From NCBI GenBank assembly GCA_023444765.1, contig JAEXLY010000240.1, positions 1 through 10,452 on the forward strand: a stretch of 10,452 nt of DNA, in the 5' to 3' direction. Source of the stretch: Pseudomonadota bacterium (GTDB lineage Bacteria; Pseudomonadota; Gammaproteobacteria; Xanthomonadales; Xanthomonadaceae). Shown one piece after another: positions 4,872-10,452 of this stretch. Numbering within the stretch: the first letter of the stretch is position 1; each line of letters opens with the position of its first letter. Below the pieces are notes generated by a model. That model searched no databases and was not told the origin of the DNA. It saw nothing but the letters and a program-made list of their open reading frames with translations. The position numbers and the translations under genes are program-made.

Positions 4872-7277
4872 CTACCAGCGGTAGCCCACCTTCCCGTACA
4901 CATAGGCGCCGTTGAAGCCGAACGGCGACTGCGTGCTGTAGGGAAGCCAGGTGCGCGTGCCCGCGCCGGCCACGCTCAGGTCGGGGTAGGCATCAAGCAC
5001 GTTGTCGCCGCCCAGGGTGAACGTCCAGCCGTCGAGGCGGTAGTTGAACGCCAGGTCCAGCGTCCATTCGGCGCCGTAGGTCTGGTCGCCGCTGCCGTCC
5101 GCGGCGCTGCCGTAGGTGGTGAACTCGCCCCATCGGGTCGTGGTCGCGTCGACCGAGAAGTTGCCGCGCGTCCAGATGCCGTTGAGGAAGAACTTGTCGC
5201 CGGGGGTGCCCTTGGTGATGCGGCCCTGCTCGACCCGGCCGATGCGGTTGAGCACCACGCCGTACTCGTCGGCCACCGCCTCGAGCGCGGCCGGATTGGG
5301 CGCGATCCGTTTGATCGTCGTCCGGTTGCGGTTGAACCCGGCGGTGAGGCCCAGGCTGCTGGCGTCGAGGGCCCAGTTGTAGCTGCCGACGATGTCGATG
5401 CCGCGGGTCTGCGTGTCGAGCGCGTTGGTGAAATAGCGCCCGCCCTGCACGCCGAAGATGCCGTGCTCGGCCGCGAGGTAGTCGCCCACCGGTCCGGTGA
5501 GGTTCTCGGAGAGGTAGATGCGGTCGTCGATGTCGATCTGGTAGGCGTCCACGGTGACATAGAGCCCATCGACCGGCTGCAGCACCAGTCCCAGGCCGAA
5601 GTTGGTGGATTCCTCGGCCTTCAGCGGCTCGGCGCCGAGGGCGATCGCCGCCGGGTTGGTGACGCGGAAGGTGACGATGTCGTAGGGCACCCCGTCGATG
5701 AAGTTGGTGGCGGTGGACTGGAAGTACTGCTGCTGCAGCGACGGCGCGCGGAACCCGGTCGACGCGGTGGCGCGCAGGGCCACGGCATCGCTGAAGGCGT
5801 AACGCGCCGACAGCTTGCCGTTGGAGGTGCTGCCGAAGTCGCTGTAGTCCTCCGCGCGCGCGGCAAGCCCCAGCGAGAAGCGCTCGGTGATGTCGGCCTC
5901 CAGATCCAGGTAGACCGCGTAGCTCTCGCGATTGAACTGGCCGGCATCGACCGGCTTGAAGCCGGCGAACACCTGGGCGCCGCCTGCGGCCCGGATCATC
6001 CGGCCGGTGAGGTTTCCGGCAGGGTCGCGCTCGGGAATCATCAGCCCGGTATCGGCGTACGAGCCGGGCTCGCCCGGCGAGAGGTTGAACTTCTCGCCAC
6101 GCCACTCCGCGCCGAAGGCCAGGTTGAGCGGGTAGGCCAGCCAGCCGACATCGAACGCGCGGTTGACGTCGAGGTTGAGCACGTTCTGCGTGGTTTCCAG
6201 CGCGCCGGCGTAGAACTGCGTGGGCGAGCTGTCGCCGAGGCTGCGGTTGTGGGTATTTTCGATGTCGAAGGTGAGGTGGTTCAGGCCGTGGTTGTAGCTC
6301 AGGTCGATGTTCCACTCATTGGCGGTGAAGCCGCGTGCGCCGGCCACGAACGCACGGTCCTCGCTGACATTGTGGATCTGCGGCAGGAAGCCGTCCGGGT
6401 AGATCGCGATGTTGTTGCGGTTGTCGCCGCGCCAGCGGAAGTAGCCGTTGGAGAGCACGTCGCGCTCGCTGTAGCTGCCGAAGGAGTAGAACGTGATGCC
6501 CTCGGCCGGGCTGTACTGGGTGTTGTACGAGAACGCGGCCGAGTCGACTTCCGGATCGCCGTAGCGCTGTTCGACCGCGCCGTTGTAGGGCTTTGCCCGG
6601 TTGGTGTTGTCCTGGTGCCCGCCCTGCGCGGCCAGGTGCAGGTAGCCGCCGTCGCCCAGTGCGATGCCGGTGTCGGCCCCCAGGTTCCACTGCTCGCCGT
6701 CGCCGGCACTCATCTTGCCGGCCGTCGCCAGCAGGCTGCCCCCCTCGCGACTGCCCTTGAGTACGACGTTGATGACGCCGGCGATGGCGTCGGATCCGTA
6801 TTGCGCCGCGGCACCGTCTCGCAGCACCTCGACCCGTTCGATGGCGGCGATCGGGATGGCGTTGAGGTCCACGGGCGAGGAGCCGCGGCCCTGGCTGCCG
6901 TTGAGGTTGATCAGGGCGGTGGTGTGGCGGCGCTTGCCGTTGACCAGGACCAGGACCTGGTCGGGCGCCAGGCCACGCAACTGCGCGGGTCGTACCGCGT
7001 CGGTGCCGTCGGTGATGGCCGGGCGCGGGAAGTTGAGCGAGGGGACCGCGCGCGACAGTGCCGTGGCCAGTTCGGGGGTGCCGGTGGCCTGCAGGGTTTC
7101 GGGGGTGATGATGTCGATGGGCGACTGCGACTCGGCGACGGTGCGGTCGGCCGTGCGCGTGCCGGTGACGATCAGGGTGTCGAGGGTACGCGCGCTGGGC
7201 GCGGGGGGCGTCTGCGCCAGGGCGGGCAGGGCGCCGGCGGTGGCCAGCAGGGCCAGGAACAGGGGGTGACGGGACAT
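4872..7277 (-). CDS. TonB-dependent outer-membrane receptor
   Basis: This is an outer-membrane transporter that takes up a scarce ligand (siderophore, cofactor or other small molecule) using energy from TonB-ExbBD. The predicted precursor has 801 residues. Residues 1-21 are a signal peptide (MSRHPLFLALLATAGALPALA, cleavage before Gln22), followed by a TonB-box-like DTLIVTG (33-39). The plug domain runs from about 45 to 175 with typical blocks: LRGLAPDQVLVLVNGKRR, IERVEVLRDGAAAQYGSDA and GVINVVLK. The rest is a beta-barrel rich in aromatic/polar strands, including the conserved block STGFRAPSLQQQYF, ending in GKVGYRW. The terminal Trp replaces the more usual Phe of the BAM recognition signal. 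I chose ATG 7277 because AAGGAGAG lies 5 bp upstream and the signal peptide starts there; an ATG at 7334 adds 19 residues that spoil the signal. Substrate is not deducible and no partner genes flank it. It is transcribed divergently from the ABC-F gene. Confidence 0.93.
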   Translation of the reverse strand: MSRHPLFLALLATAGALPALAQTPPAPSARTLDTLIVTGTRTADRTVAESQSPIDIITPETLQATGTPELATALSRAVPSLNFPRPAITDGTDAVRPAQLRGLAPDQVLVLVNGKRRHTTALINLNGSQGRGSSPVDLNAIPIAAIERVEVLRDGAAAQYGSDAIAGVINVVLKGSREGGSLLATAGKMSAGDGEQWNLGADTGIALGDGGYLHLAAQGGHQDNTNRAKPYNGAVEQRYGDPEVDSAAFSYNTQYSPAEGITFYSFGSYSERDVLSNGYFRWRGDNRNNIAIYPDGFLPQIHNVSEDRAFVAGARGFTANEWNIDLSYNHGLNHLTFDIENTHNRSLGDSSPTQFYAGALETTQNVLNLDVNRAFDVGWLAYPLNLAFGAEWRGEKFNLSPGEPGSYADTGLMIPERDPAGNLTGRMIRAAGGAQVFAGFKPVDAGQFNRESYAVYLDLEADITERFSLGLAARAEDYSDFGSTSNGKLSARYAFSDAVALRATASTGFRAPSLQQQYFQSTATNFIDGVPYDIVTFRVTNPAAIALGAEPLKAEESTNFGLGLVLQPVDGLYVTVDAYQIDIDDRIYLSENLTGPVGDYLAAEHGIFGVQGGRYFTNALDTQTRGIDIVGSYNWALDASSLGLTAGFNRNRTTIKRIAPNPAALEAVADEYGVVLNRIGRVEQGRITKGTPGDKFFLNGIWTRGNFSVDATTTRWGEFTTYGSAADGSGDQTYGAEWTLDLAFNYRLDGWTFTLGGDNVLDAYPDLSVAGAGTRTWLPYSTQSPFGFNGAYVYGKVGYRW

Positions 7278-7290
7278 GCGCTCTCCTTGG
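7278..7290 (-). promoter_or_regulatory. Ribosome-binding site of the TonB receptor
   Basis: On the minus strand the sequence before the start reads CCAAGGAGAGCGC-ATG. The AAGGAG core is a near-perfect Shine-Dalgarno at 5-7 bp spacing. It is the only strong one in the window and it decides the start at 7277 over the upstream ATG at 7334. Confidence 0.85.
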
Positions 7291-7318
7291 CTGCACGGGG
7301 GGAAGTGGTCCGCGATCG

Positions 7319-7347
7319 GGTTTAACACGGCCATAACAACCGGTCAA
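7319..7347 (-). promoter_or_regulatory. Candidate promoter of the TonB receptor
   Basis: On the minus strand TTGACC (7347-7342; 5/6 to the -35 consensus) is followed after 17 bp by TAAACC (7324-7319; 3/6 to the -10 consensus), leaving a leader of roughly 35 nt that contains the strong ribosome-binding site. I see no clear Fur box overlapping it. Confidence 0.4.
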
Positions 7348-7357
7348 AGGCCCGTAC

Positions 7358-7373
7358 GGCATGGCCTCATGCC
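7358..7373. promoter_or_regulatory. Small dyad in the divergent promoter region
   Basis: GGCATG (7358-7363) and CATGCC (7368-7373) are perfect inverted arms around GCCT, midway between the two divergent starts. It could be an operator for either gene, but a 6-bp dyad in GC-rich DNA may be chance. Confidence 0.2.
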
Positions 7374-7403
7374 CCCGTTGGGCGGGCAGTCGGGCCGCTC
7401 CGG

Positions 7404-7409
7404 TAGAAT
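7404..7409 (+). promoter_or_regulatory. -10 box immediately upstream of the ABC-F gene
   Basis: TAGAAT (5/6 to consensus) lies 9 bp before ATG 7419. Transcription initiating about 7 bp downstream would start at or within a few bases of the ATG, and the intervening CCGCGCCCC has no Shine-Dalgarno. The only -35-like sequence, TTGGGC at 7378-7383, is 20 bp away, which is long. The mRNA is probably leaderless or nearly so. Confidence 0.5.
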
Positions 7410-7418
7410 CCGCGCCCC

Positions 7419-9266
7419 ATGATCGCCTTCCGAAACTTCGCCCTGCGCCGCGGCGAACGCCTGCTGCTGTCCAACGTCGAGCTGGCCCTGCACGCGGGTT
7501 GGCGGGTCGGCGTGGTCGGGCGCAACGGGACCGGCAAGTCCAGCCTGTTCGCCGCGATCCGTGGCGAGGTGGAGGCCGACCGTGGCGACGTCGACGTGCC
7601 CAACCGGGTCCGGATCGCCAGCGTCGCCCAGGAAACCCCGTCGCTGCCCGACGCGGCCATCGACTTCGTGCTGGGCGGCGATGACGTGGTCGCCGCCGTG
7701 ATCAGGGCCGAAGCGGAGGCAAGCGCCCGCGAGGACTGGGAGGCGGTGGCCGAGGCCCACCAGAAGCTGGCCGAACTCGGTGGCTACGACGCCGAGGCGC
7801 GTGCCGGCCGCCTGCTGCACGGCCTGGGTTTTCCCGCCGAGACCCATCACCGCCCGGTCAGTTCCTTCTCGGGCGGCTGGCGCGTGCGCCTGAACCTGGC
7901 GCGGGCACTGATGATGCCGAGCGACCTGCTGCTGCTCGACGAGCCGACCAACCATCTCGACCTCGACGCCGTGCTGTGGCTCGAGCAGTGGCTGCTCAAG
8001 TACCCCGGCACCCTGCTGCTGATCTCGCACGACCGCGAGTTCCTCGACGGCGTCTCCACCCATACCCTGCACCTCGTCGATGGCAGGGCGAAGCTGTACG
8101 TGGGCGACTACACCGCCTTCGAGCGCCAGCGCGCCGAACACCTGCGCCAGCAGCAGATCGCGCACGAGAAGGAGCAGGCCGAGCGCGCCCACCTGCAGAA
8201 GTTCATCGACCGCTTCAAGGCCAAGGCCAGCAAGGCCCGCCAGGCGCAGAGCCGCATGAAGCGCCTGGCCAAGCTGGCCGGCACCGAGGCGGTGCGCGCC
8301 GAGCGCGAGTTCCGGATCGAGTTCCCGGCGCCGGCCAAGCTGCCGCACGCGCTGCTGCGCATCAACGACGGCGAATGCGGCTACGGGCCGCAGGCGCGGA
8401 TCCTGTCGAACGTCGGCTTCGGCCTGGAGGCGGGCGACCGCATCGGCCTGCTCGGCCCCAACGGCGCGGGCAAGTCGACCCTGGTCAAGTCGCTGGTCGG
8501 CGAGCTGCCGCTGGTGGCCGGCGAGCGCTACGCGCATCCGGACCTGCGCATCGGCTACTTCGCCCAGCACACGGTGGAGTCGCTCAAGGAAGGCACCTCG
8601 CCGATCGACCACCTGCGCGAGCTCTCGCCGGATTCCCCCACCCAGGCCTTCCGCGACTTCCTCGGCAAGTGGTACTTCCCCGGCGACCGCGCCTTCGAGA
8701 ACATCGACGGCTTCTCCGGCGGCGAGCGCGCGCGCCTGGCGCTGGCGCTGATCGCCTGGAAGCAGCCCAACGTGCTGCTGCTCGACGAACCCACCAACCA
8801 TCTCGACCTCGACATGCGCGAGGCGCTGGCCGAGGCGCTCTCCGACTTCGACGGCGCGATCGTGCTGGTCTCGCACGACCGCCACCTGATCGGCCTGGTC
8901 AGCGATACGTTCTGGCGCGTGTCCGACGGCGTGGTCAAGCCCTTCGACGGCGATCTCGACGAGTACGCGGCCTGGTTGCGTTCGCGCCCGGCCGGCGAAC
9001 AGGCGCGTGCGCCGGCGATGCCGAAGGCGGTCGAACCGCCGCCGGAGCCGGCGAAACCCGCGCAGAAGGTCAATCCCCACCGGCTGGGCAAGGCCGAAGC
9101 ACGCGTGGCGGAACTGGAGCAGGCGCTGGCCGCGCTGGAGGTCGAACTGGCCGATCCGGCCGTGTACGCCGACGGCGGCAAGGTGAGCGCACTCGGGCAG
9201 AAGCAGGCGGAACTGCGCGCGCGGCTGGACGAGGCCGAAGGCGAACTGCTGGCGCTGTACGGATGA
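7419..9266 (+). CDS. yheS: ABC-F family ribosome-associated ATPase, YheS type
   Basis: This soluble protein with two ATP-binding cassettes and no membrane domain belongs to the ABC-F class that binds the ribosomal E site and relieves stalled or slow translation. It is 615 residues long (E. coli YheS is about 637). NBD1 has Walker A GRNGTGKSS (34-42), signature FSGGWR (150-155) and Walker B LLLLDEPTNHLDL with Asp174-Glu175. NBD2 has GPNGAGKST (346-354), FSGGERARL with Ser433, and LLLLDEPTNHLDLD with Asp456-Glu457. Each Walker B is followed by an SHDR H-loop. The linker, about 235-300, is charged and helical (HLQKFIDRFKAKASKARQAQSRMKRL), the P-site tRNA interaction motif region of the family. 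The C-terminus has a Pro/Ala hinge (about 525-550) and a coiled coil (about 555-615). The FSGGW form of the first signature and the N-terminus MIAFRNFALRRGERLLLSN match YheS rather than Uup, EttA or YbiT. All catalytic residues look intact. Confidence 0.94.
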   Translation: MIAFRNFALRRGERLLLSNVELALHAGWRVGVVGRNGTGKSSLFAAIRGEVEADRGDVDVPNRVRIASVAQETPSLPDAAIDFVLGGDDVVAAVIRAEAEASAREDWEAVAEAHQKLAELGGYDAEARAGRLLHGLGFPAETHHRPVSSFSGGWRVRLNLARALMMPSDLLLLDEPTNHLDLDAVLWLEQWLLKYPGTLLLISHDREFLDGVSTHTLHLVDGRAKLYVGDYTAFERQRAEHLRQQQIAHEKEQAERAHLQKFIDRFKAKASKARQAQSRMKRLAKLAGTEAVRAEREFRIEFPAPAKLPHALLRINDGECGYGPQARILSNVGFGLEAGDRIGLLGPNGAGKSTLVKSLVGELPLVAGERYAHPDLRIGYFAQHTVESLKEGTSPIDHLRELSPDSPTQAFRDFLGKWYFPGDRAFENIDGFSGGERARLALALIAWKQPNVLLLDEPTNHLDLDMREALAEALSDFDGAIVLVSHDRHLIGLVSDTFWRVSDGVVKPFDGDLDEYAAWLRSRPAGEQARAPAMPKAVEPPPEPAKPAQKVNPHRLGKAEARVAELEQALAALEVELADPAVYADGGKVSALGQKQAELRARLDEAEGELLALYG

Positions 9267-9281
9267 GCGCGGCACGTTCGC

Positions 9282-9310
9282 TTGCCCCGGCGCAGCGGCG
9301 CGGTTACGGT
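9282..9310 (+). promoter_or_regulatory. Candidate promoter abutting the lipoprotein gene
   Basis: TTGCCC (9282-9287) and TACGGT (9305-9310) are spaced by 17 bp. The -10 keeps only the TAnnnT skeleton. Its end is 6 bp before ATG 9317, so transcription would begin at about the ATG, again suggesting a leaderless message. Confidence 0.3.
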
Positions 9311-9316
9311 GCAGCG

Positions 9317-10021
9317 ATGAAGACCACACGCCGGATTCCCATGCACAGGATCATCCCCGCCGCCACGCTCGCACTGTCGCTGGCTGCCTGCAGCGTCGTG
9401 TCGGATGGCGACGACAATGCGGCCGCCCAGGCCGATGCCGCGGCGGAGCGCGTCGACCCGGCGCAGGCTGCCGATGCGCAGGCGCCGGCCGACCGCTTCC
9501 TCGCGGCGCTGGCCACGCACTGCGGCCAGGCCTTCGAAGGACGCATCGCCGCCAACCTTCCACCGTCGCCCGAGCCCGATGCATTCGAGGGCAAGCGCCT
9601 GGTGATGTACGTGCGCGGCTGCGAAGAGCCTGCGCGGGAGCTGCGAGTGCCGTTCCATGTCGGCGACGACCACTCGCGCACCTGGGTCCTGACCCGTACC
9701 GACGCCGGCCTGCGGCTCAAGCACGACCACCGTCACGAGGATGGCAGTGAGGACGCGGTCACCATGTATGGCGGCGACACCGCGGCTCCGGGCACGGCGC
9801 TGCGCCAGGAGTTCCCGGTCGATGCCGAGTCGGTCGCGATGTTCGAGCGCGAGGGGCTGGAGGCATCCGTCACCAATACCTGGGCGATGGAGATCGAGCC
9901 GGGGCAGCGTTTCCTCTACGAACTCACGCGCCCGGGCGGCCGCGAATTCAAGGTCGAGTTCGACCTGACCCGGCCGGTGGACCTGCCGCCGCCGCCCTGG
10001 GGCAGCGAGCCGCAGCCGTAA
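9317..10021 (+). CDS. Conserved lipoprotein of unknown function
   Basis: The 234-residue precursor has a basic N-terminus, a hydrophobic stretch and the lipobox SLAAC, with the lipidated Cys at 25. Ser at +2 rather than Asp predicts sorting to the outer membrane. An Ala/Asp-rich, presumably disordered tether (about 30-60) leads into a folded domain with Cys69 and Cys102, a possible disulfide pair in the periplasm. That domain carries a striking polar block, LRLKHDHRHEDGSEDAVTMYGG (132-153; His136, 138, 140), and blocks such as FPVDAESVAMFEREG and WAMEIEPGQRFLYEL, ending in a Pro-rich tail. I recall similar uncharacterised proteins in Xanthomonadaceae but no named function. ATG 9317 is preferred because of the basic n-region and the adjacent -10-like box. 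ATG 9341 would still give a short lipobox signal, and ATG 9263 (overlapping the yheS stop as ATGA) would add 18 residues without signal character. Confidence 0.8.
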   Translation: MKTTRRIPMHRIIPAATLALSLAACSVVSDGDDNAAAQADAAAERVDPAQAADAQAPADRFLAALATHCGQAFEGRIAANLPPSPEPDAFEGKRLVMYVRGCEEPARELRVPFHVGDDHSRTWVLTRTDAGLRLKHDHRHEDGSEDAVTMYGGDTAAPGTALRQEFPVDAESVAMFEREGLEASVTNTWAMEIEPGQRFLYELTRPGGREFKVEFDLTRPVDLPPPPWGSEPQP

Positions 10022-10036
10022 GGCCGCTCCGTCGAG

Positions 10037-10052
10037 GGCCGGGCGTCCGGCC
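10037..10052 (+). terminator. Hairpin after the lipoprotein gene
   Basis: GGCCGG (10037-10042) and CCGGCC (10047-10052) pair perfectly around GCGT and are followed by TTGAAT. A second GC palindrome (CCGGCCGCGCCGG, 10059-10071) lies next to it. Position, 16 bp past the stop in the 93-bp gap before the zinc-ribbon gene, suggests a terminator; the T-tract is minimal. Confidence 0.4.
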
Positions 10053-10114
10053 TTGAATCCGGCCGCGCCGGCCCCACACTGCGCGCCGACACGAACCACC
10101 CGACCGGTATCGCC

Positions 10115-10435
10115 ATGCCCATCTATGCCTTCCGCTGCGAGCAGTGCGGCCACAGTTTCGACCGTCTGCAGAAGCTCTCCGATCCCGATCCCGACAGCTG
10201 CCCGTCCTGTGGCGCGGCGTCGGTGAAGCGGGCGGTGACCGCGCCGGCCTTCCGGCTGGCGGGCGGCGGCTGGTACGAGACCGATTTCAAGAAGGAGGGC
10301 GACCGCAAGCGCAACCTGGCCGGCGGCGAGGACGCGGCCAAGGCGCCCACGCCCGACGCCCCCGCCTCGGGCGAGCCGAAGCCGGCCGCCACGCCCGCGC
10401 CCGCGGCTCCTGCGCCCAAGGCGGCCGACGCCTGA
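10115..10435 (+). CDS. FmdB-family small zinc-ribbon protein
   Basis: A 106-residue protein whose first about 60 residues are the FmdB/CxxC_CxxC_SSSS zinc ribbon: MPIYAFRCEQCGHSFDRLQK with Cys8 and Cys11, then CPSCG with Cys29 and Cys32. The segment PAFRLAGGGWYETDFKK (about 44-60) is typical of the family. One zinc ion bound by the four cysteines is expected. The role is undefined: FmdB was named as a putative regulator of formamidase/amidase genes, but most bacterial homologues are uncharacterised. The last about 35 residues are a low-complexity Ala/Pro/Lys tail, likely disordered. In many gammaproteobacteria this gene sits just before a DUF502 membrane protein and aspS; the window ends 17 bp past the stop, so that context cannot be seen. 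No Shine-Dalgarno precedes ATG 10115. Confidence 0.9.
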   Translation: MPIYAFRCEQCGHSFDRLQKLSDPDPDSCPSCGAASVKRAVTAPAFRLAGGGWYETDFKKEGDRKRNLAGGEDAAKAPTPDAPASGEPKPAATPAPAAPAPKAADA

Positions 10436-10452
10436 TCCCGGCCCCGTAGGGC

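Noticed and set aside
1658..4915. 1085-residue plus-strand ORF
   Set aside because: Antisense to the sirtuin and ybaL genes, both of which have clear family motifs. The translation is His/Asp/Arg/Gln-rich, as expected from reading high-GC genes backwards.
4608..7325. 905-residue plus-strand ORF
   Set aside because: Antisense to the TonB receptor, which has a signal peptide, plug and barrel motifs and a strong ribosome-binding site; the Val/Gly/Ala/Arg-rich product has no domain.
7278..7334. Upstream ATG start for the TonB receptor
   Set aside because: It would put 19 residues before the signal peptide, and the strong AAGGAG site is positioned for ATG 7277.
7976..9262. Long N-terminal extension of the lipoprotein ORF
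   Set aside because: The frame is open by chance inside the ABC-F gene. The lipobox signal begins only at 9317 or 9341, so the upstream part is not real.
7344..9329. 661-residue minus-strand ORF
   Set aside because: Antisense shadow of the ABC-F gene, which has intact Walker and signature motifs on the plus strand.
8555..10153. 532-residue minus-strand ORF
   Set aside because: Runs antisense through parts of three plus-strand genes with recognisable features; composition is that of a shadow frame.
1..10452. A multi-gene novel system, defence island or mobile element
   Set aside because: All genes fall in known housekeeping or envelope families apart from one lipoprotein. They lie in several transcription units, and there is no integrase, transposase, toxin-antitoxin or nuclease gene.

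Overview
The window reads as an ordinary chromosomal stretch of a very GC-rich gammaproteobacterium, most likely Lysobacteraceae/Xanthomonadaceae (Luteimonas- or Lysobacter-like). That placement is an inference from GC-rich codon use, the closest protein families I recognise (YbaL, YheS, MetY, a TonB receptor, an FmdB-type zinc ribbon), and several starts that lack a Shine-Dalgarno but have a -10-like box next to the ATG. I see no rRNA, tRNA, CRISPR array, transposase, phage gene or defence system.

Layout. Positions 1-459 hold no credible gene. They contain a G/C-homopolymer hairpin (3-42), then four copies of a 24-nt palindromic core separated by three near-identical 55/56-nt spacers (79-80 nt period). 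The array is bounded by outward-facing inverted G-quadruplex-type arms. At 460-1749 (+) lies metY, for O-acetylhomoserine sulfhydrylation. It converges on a minus-strand sirtuin deacylase (1940-2659), and the gap between them carries a perfect 34-bp palindrome. Upstream of the sirtuin on the same strand is ybaL (2819-4573), a CPA2 cation:proton antiporter with a C-terminal RCK domain. Next come a 298-bp non-coding gap and a TonB-dependent outer-membrane receptor (4872-7277, minus).

A 141-bp divergent intergenic region separates the receptor from an ABC-F ATPase of the YheS type (7419-9266, +). That gene is followed by a lipoprotein of unknown function (9317-10021, +) and a small FmdB-family zinc-ribbon protein (10115-10435, +), which closes the window.

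The genes do not form one pathway. MetY is methionine/cysteine metabolism. The sirtuin removes acyl groups from lysines. YbaL and the TonB receptor are envelope transport. YheS-type ABC-F acts on the ribosome. The possible operon pairs are ybaL-sirtuin (159-bp gap) and yheS-lipoprotein (50 bp to the preferred start, or a 4-nt ATGA overlap to an alternative one). The most unusual material is non-coding: the repeat array at the left edge, the 34-bp palindrome, and the apparently leaderless promoters.
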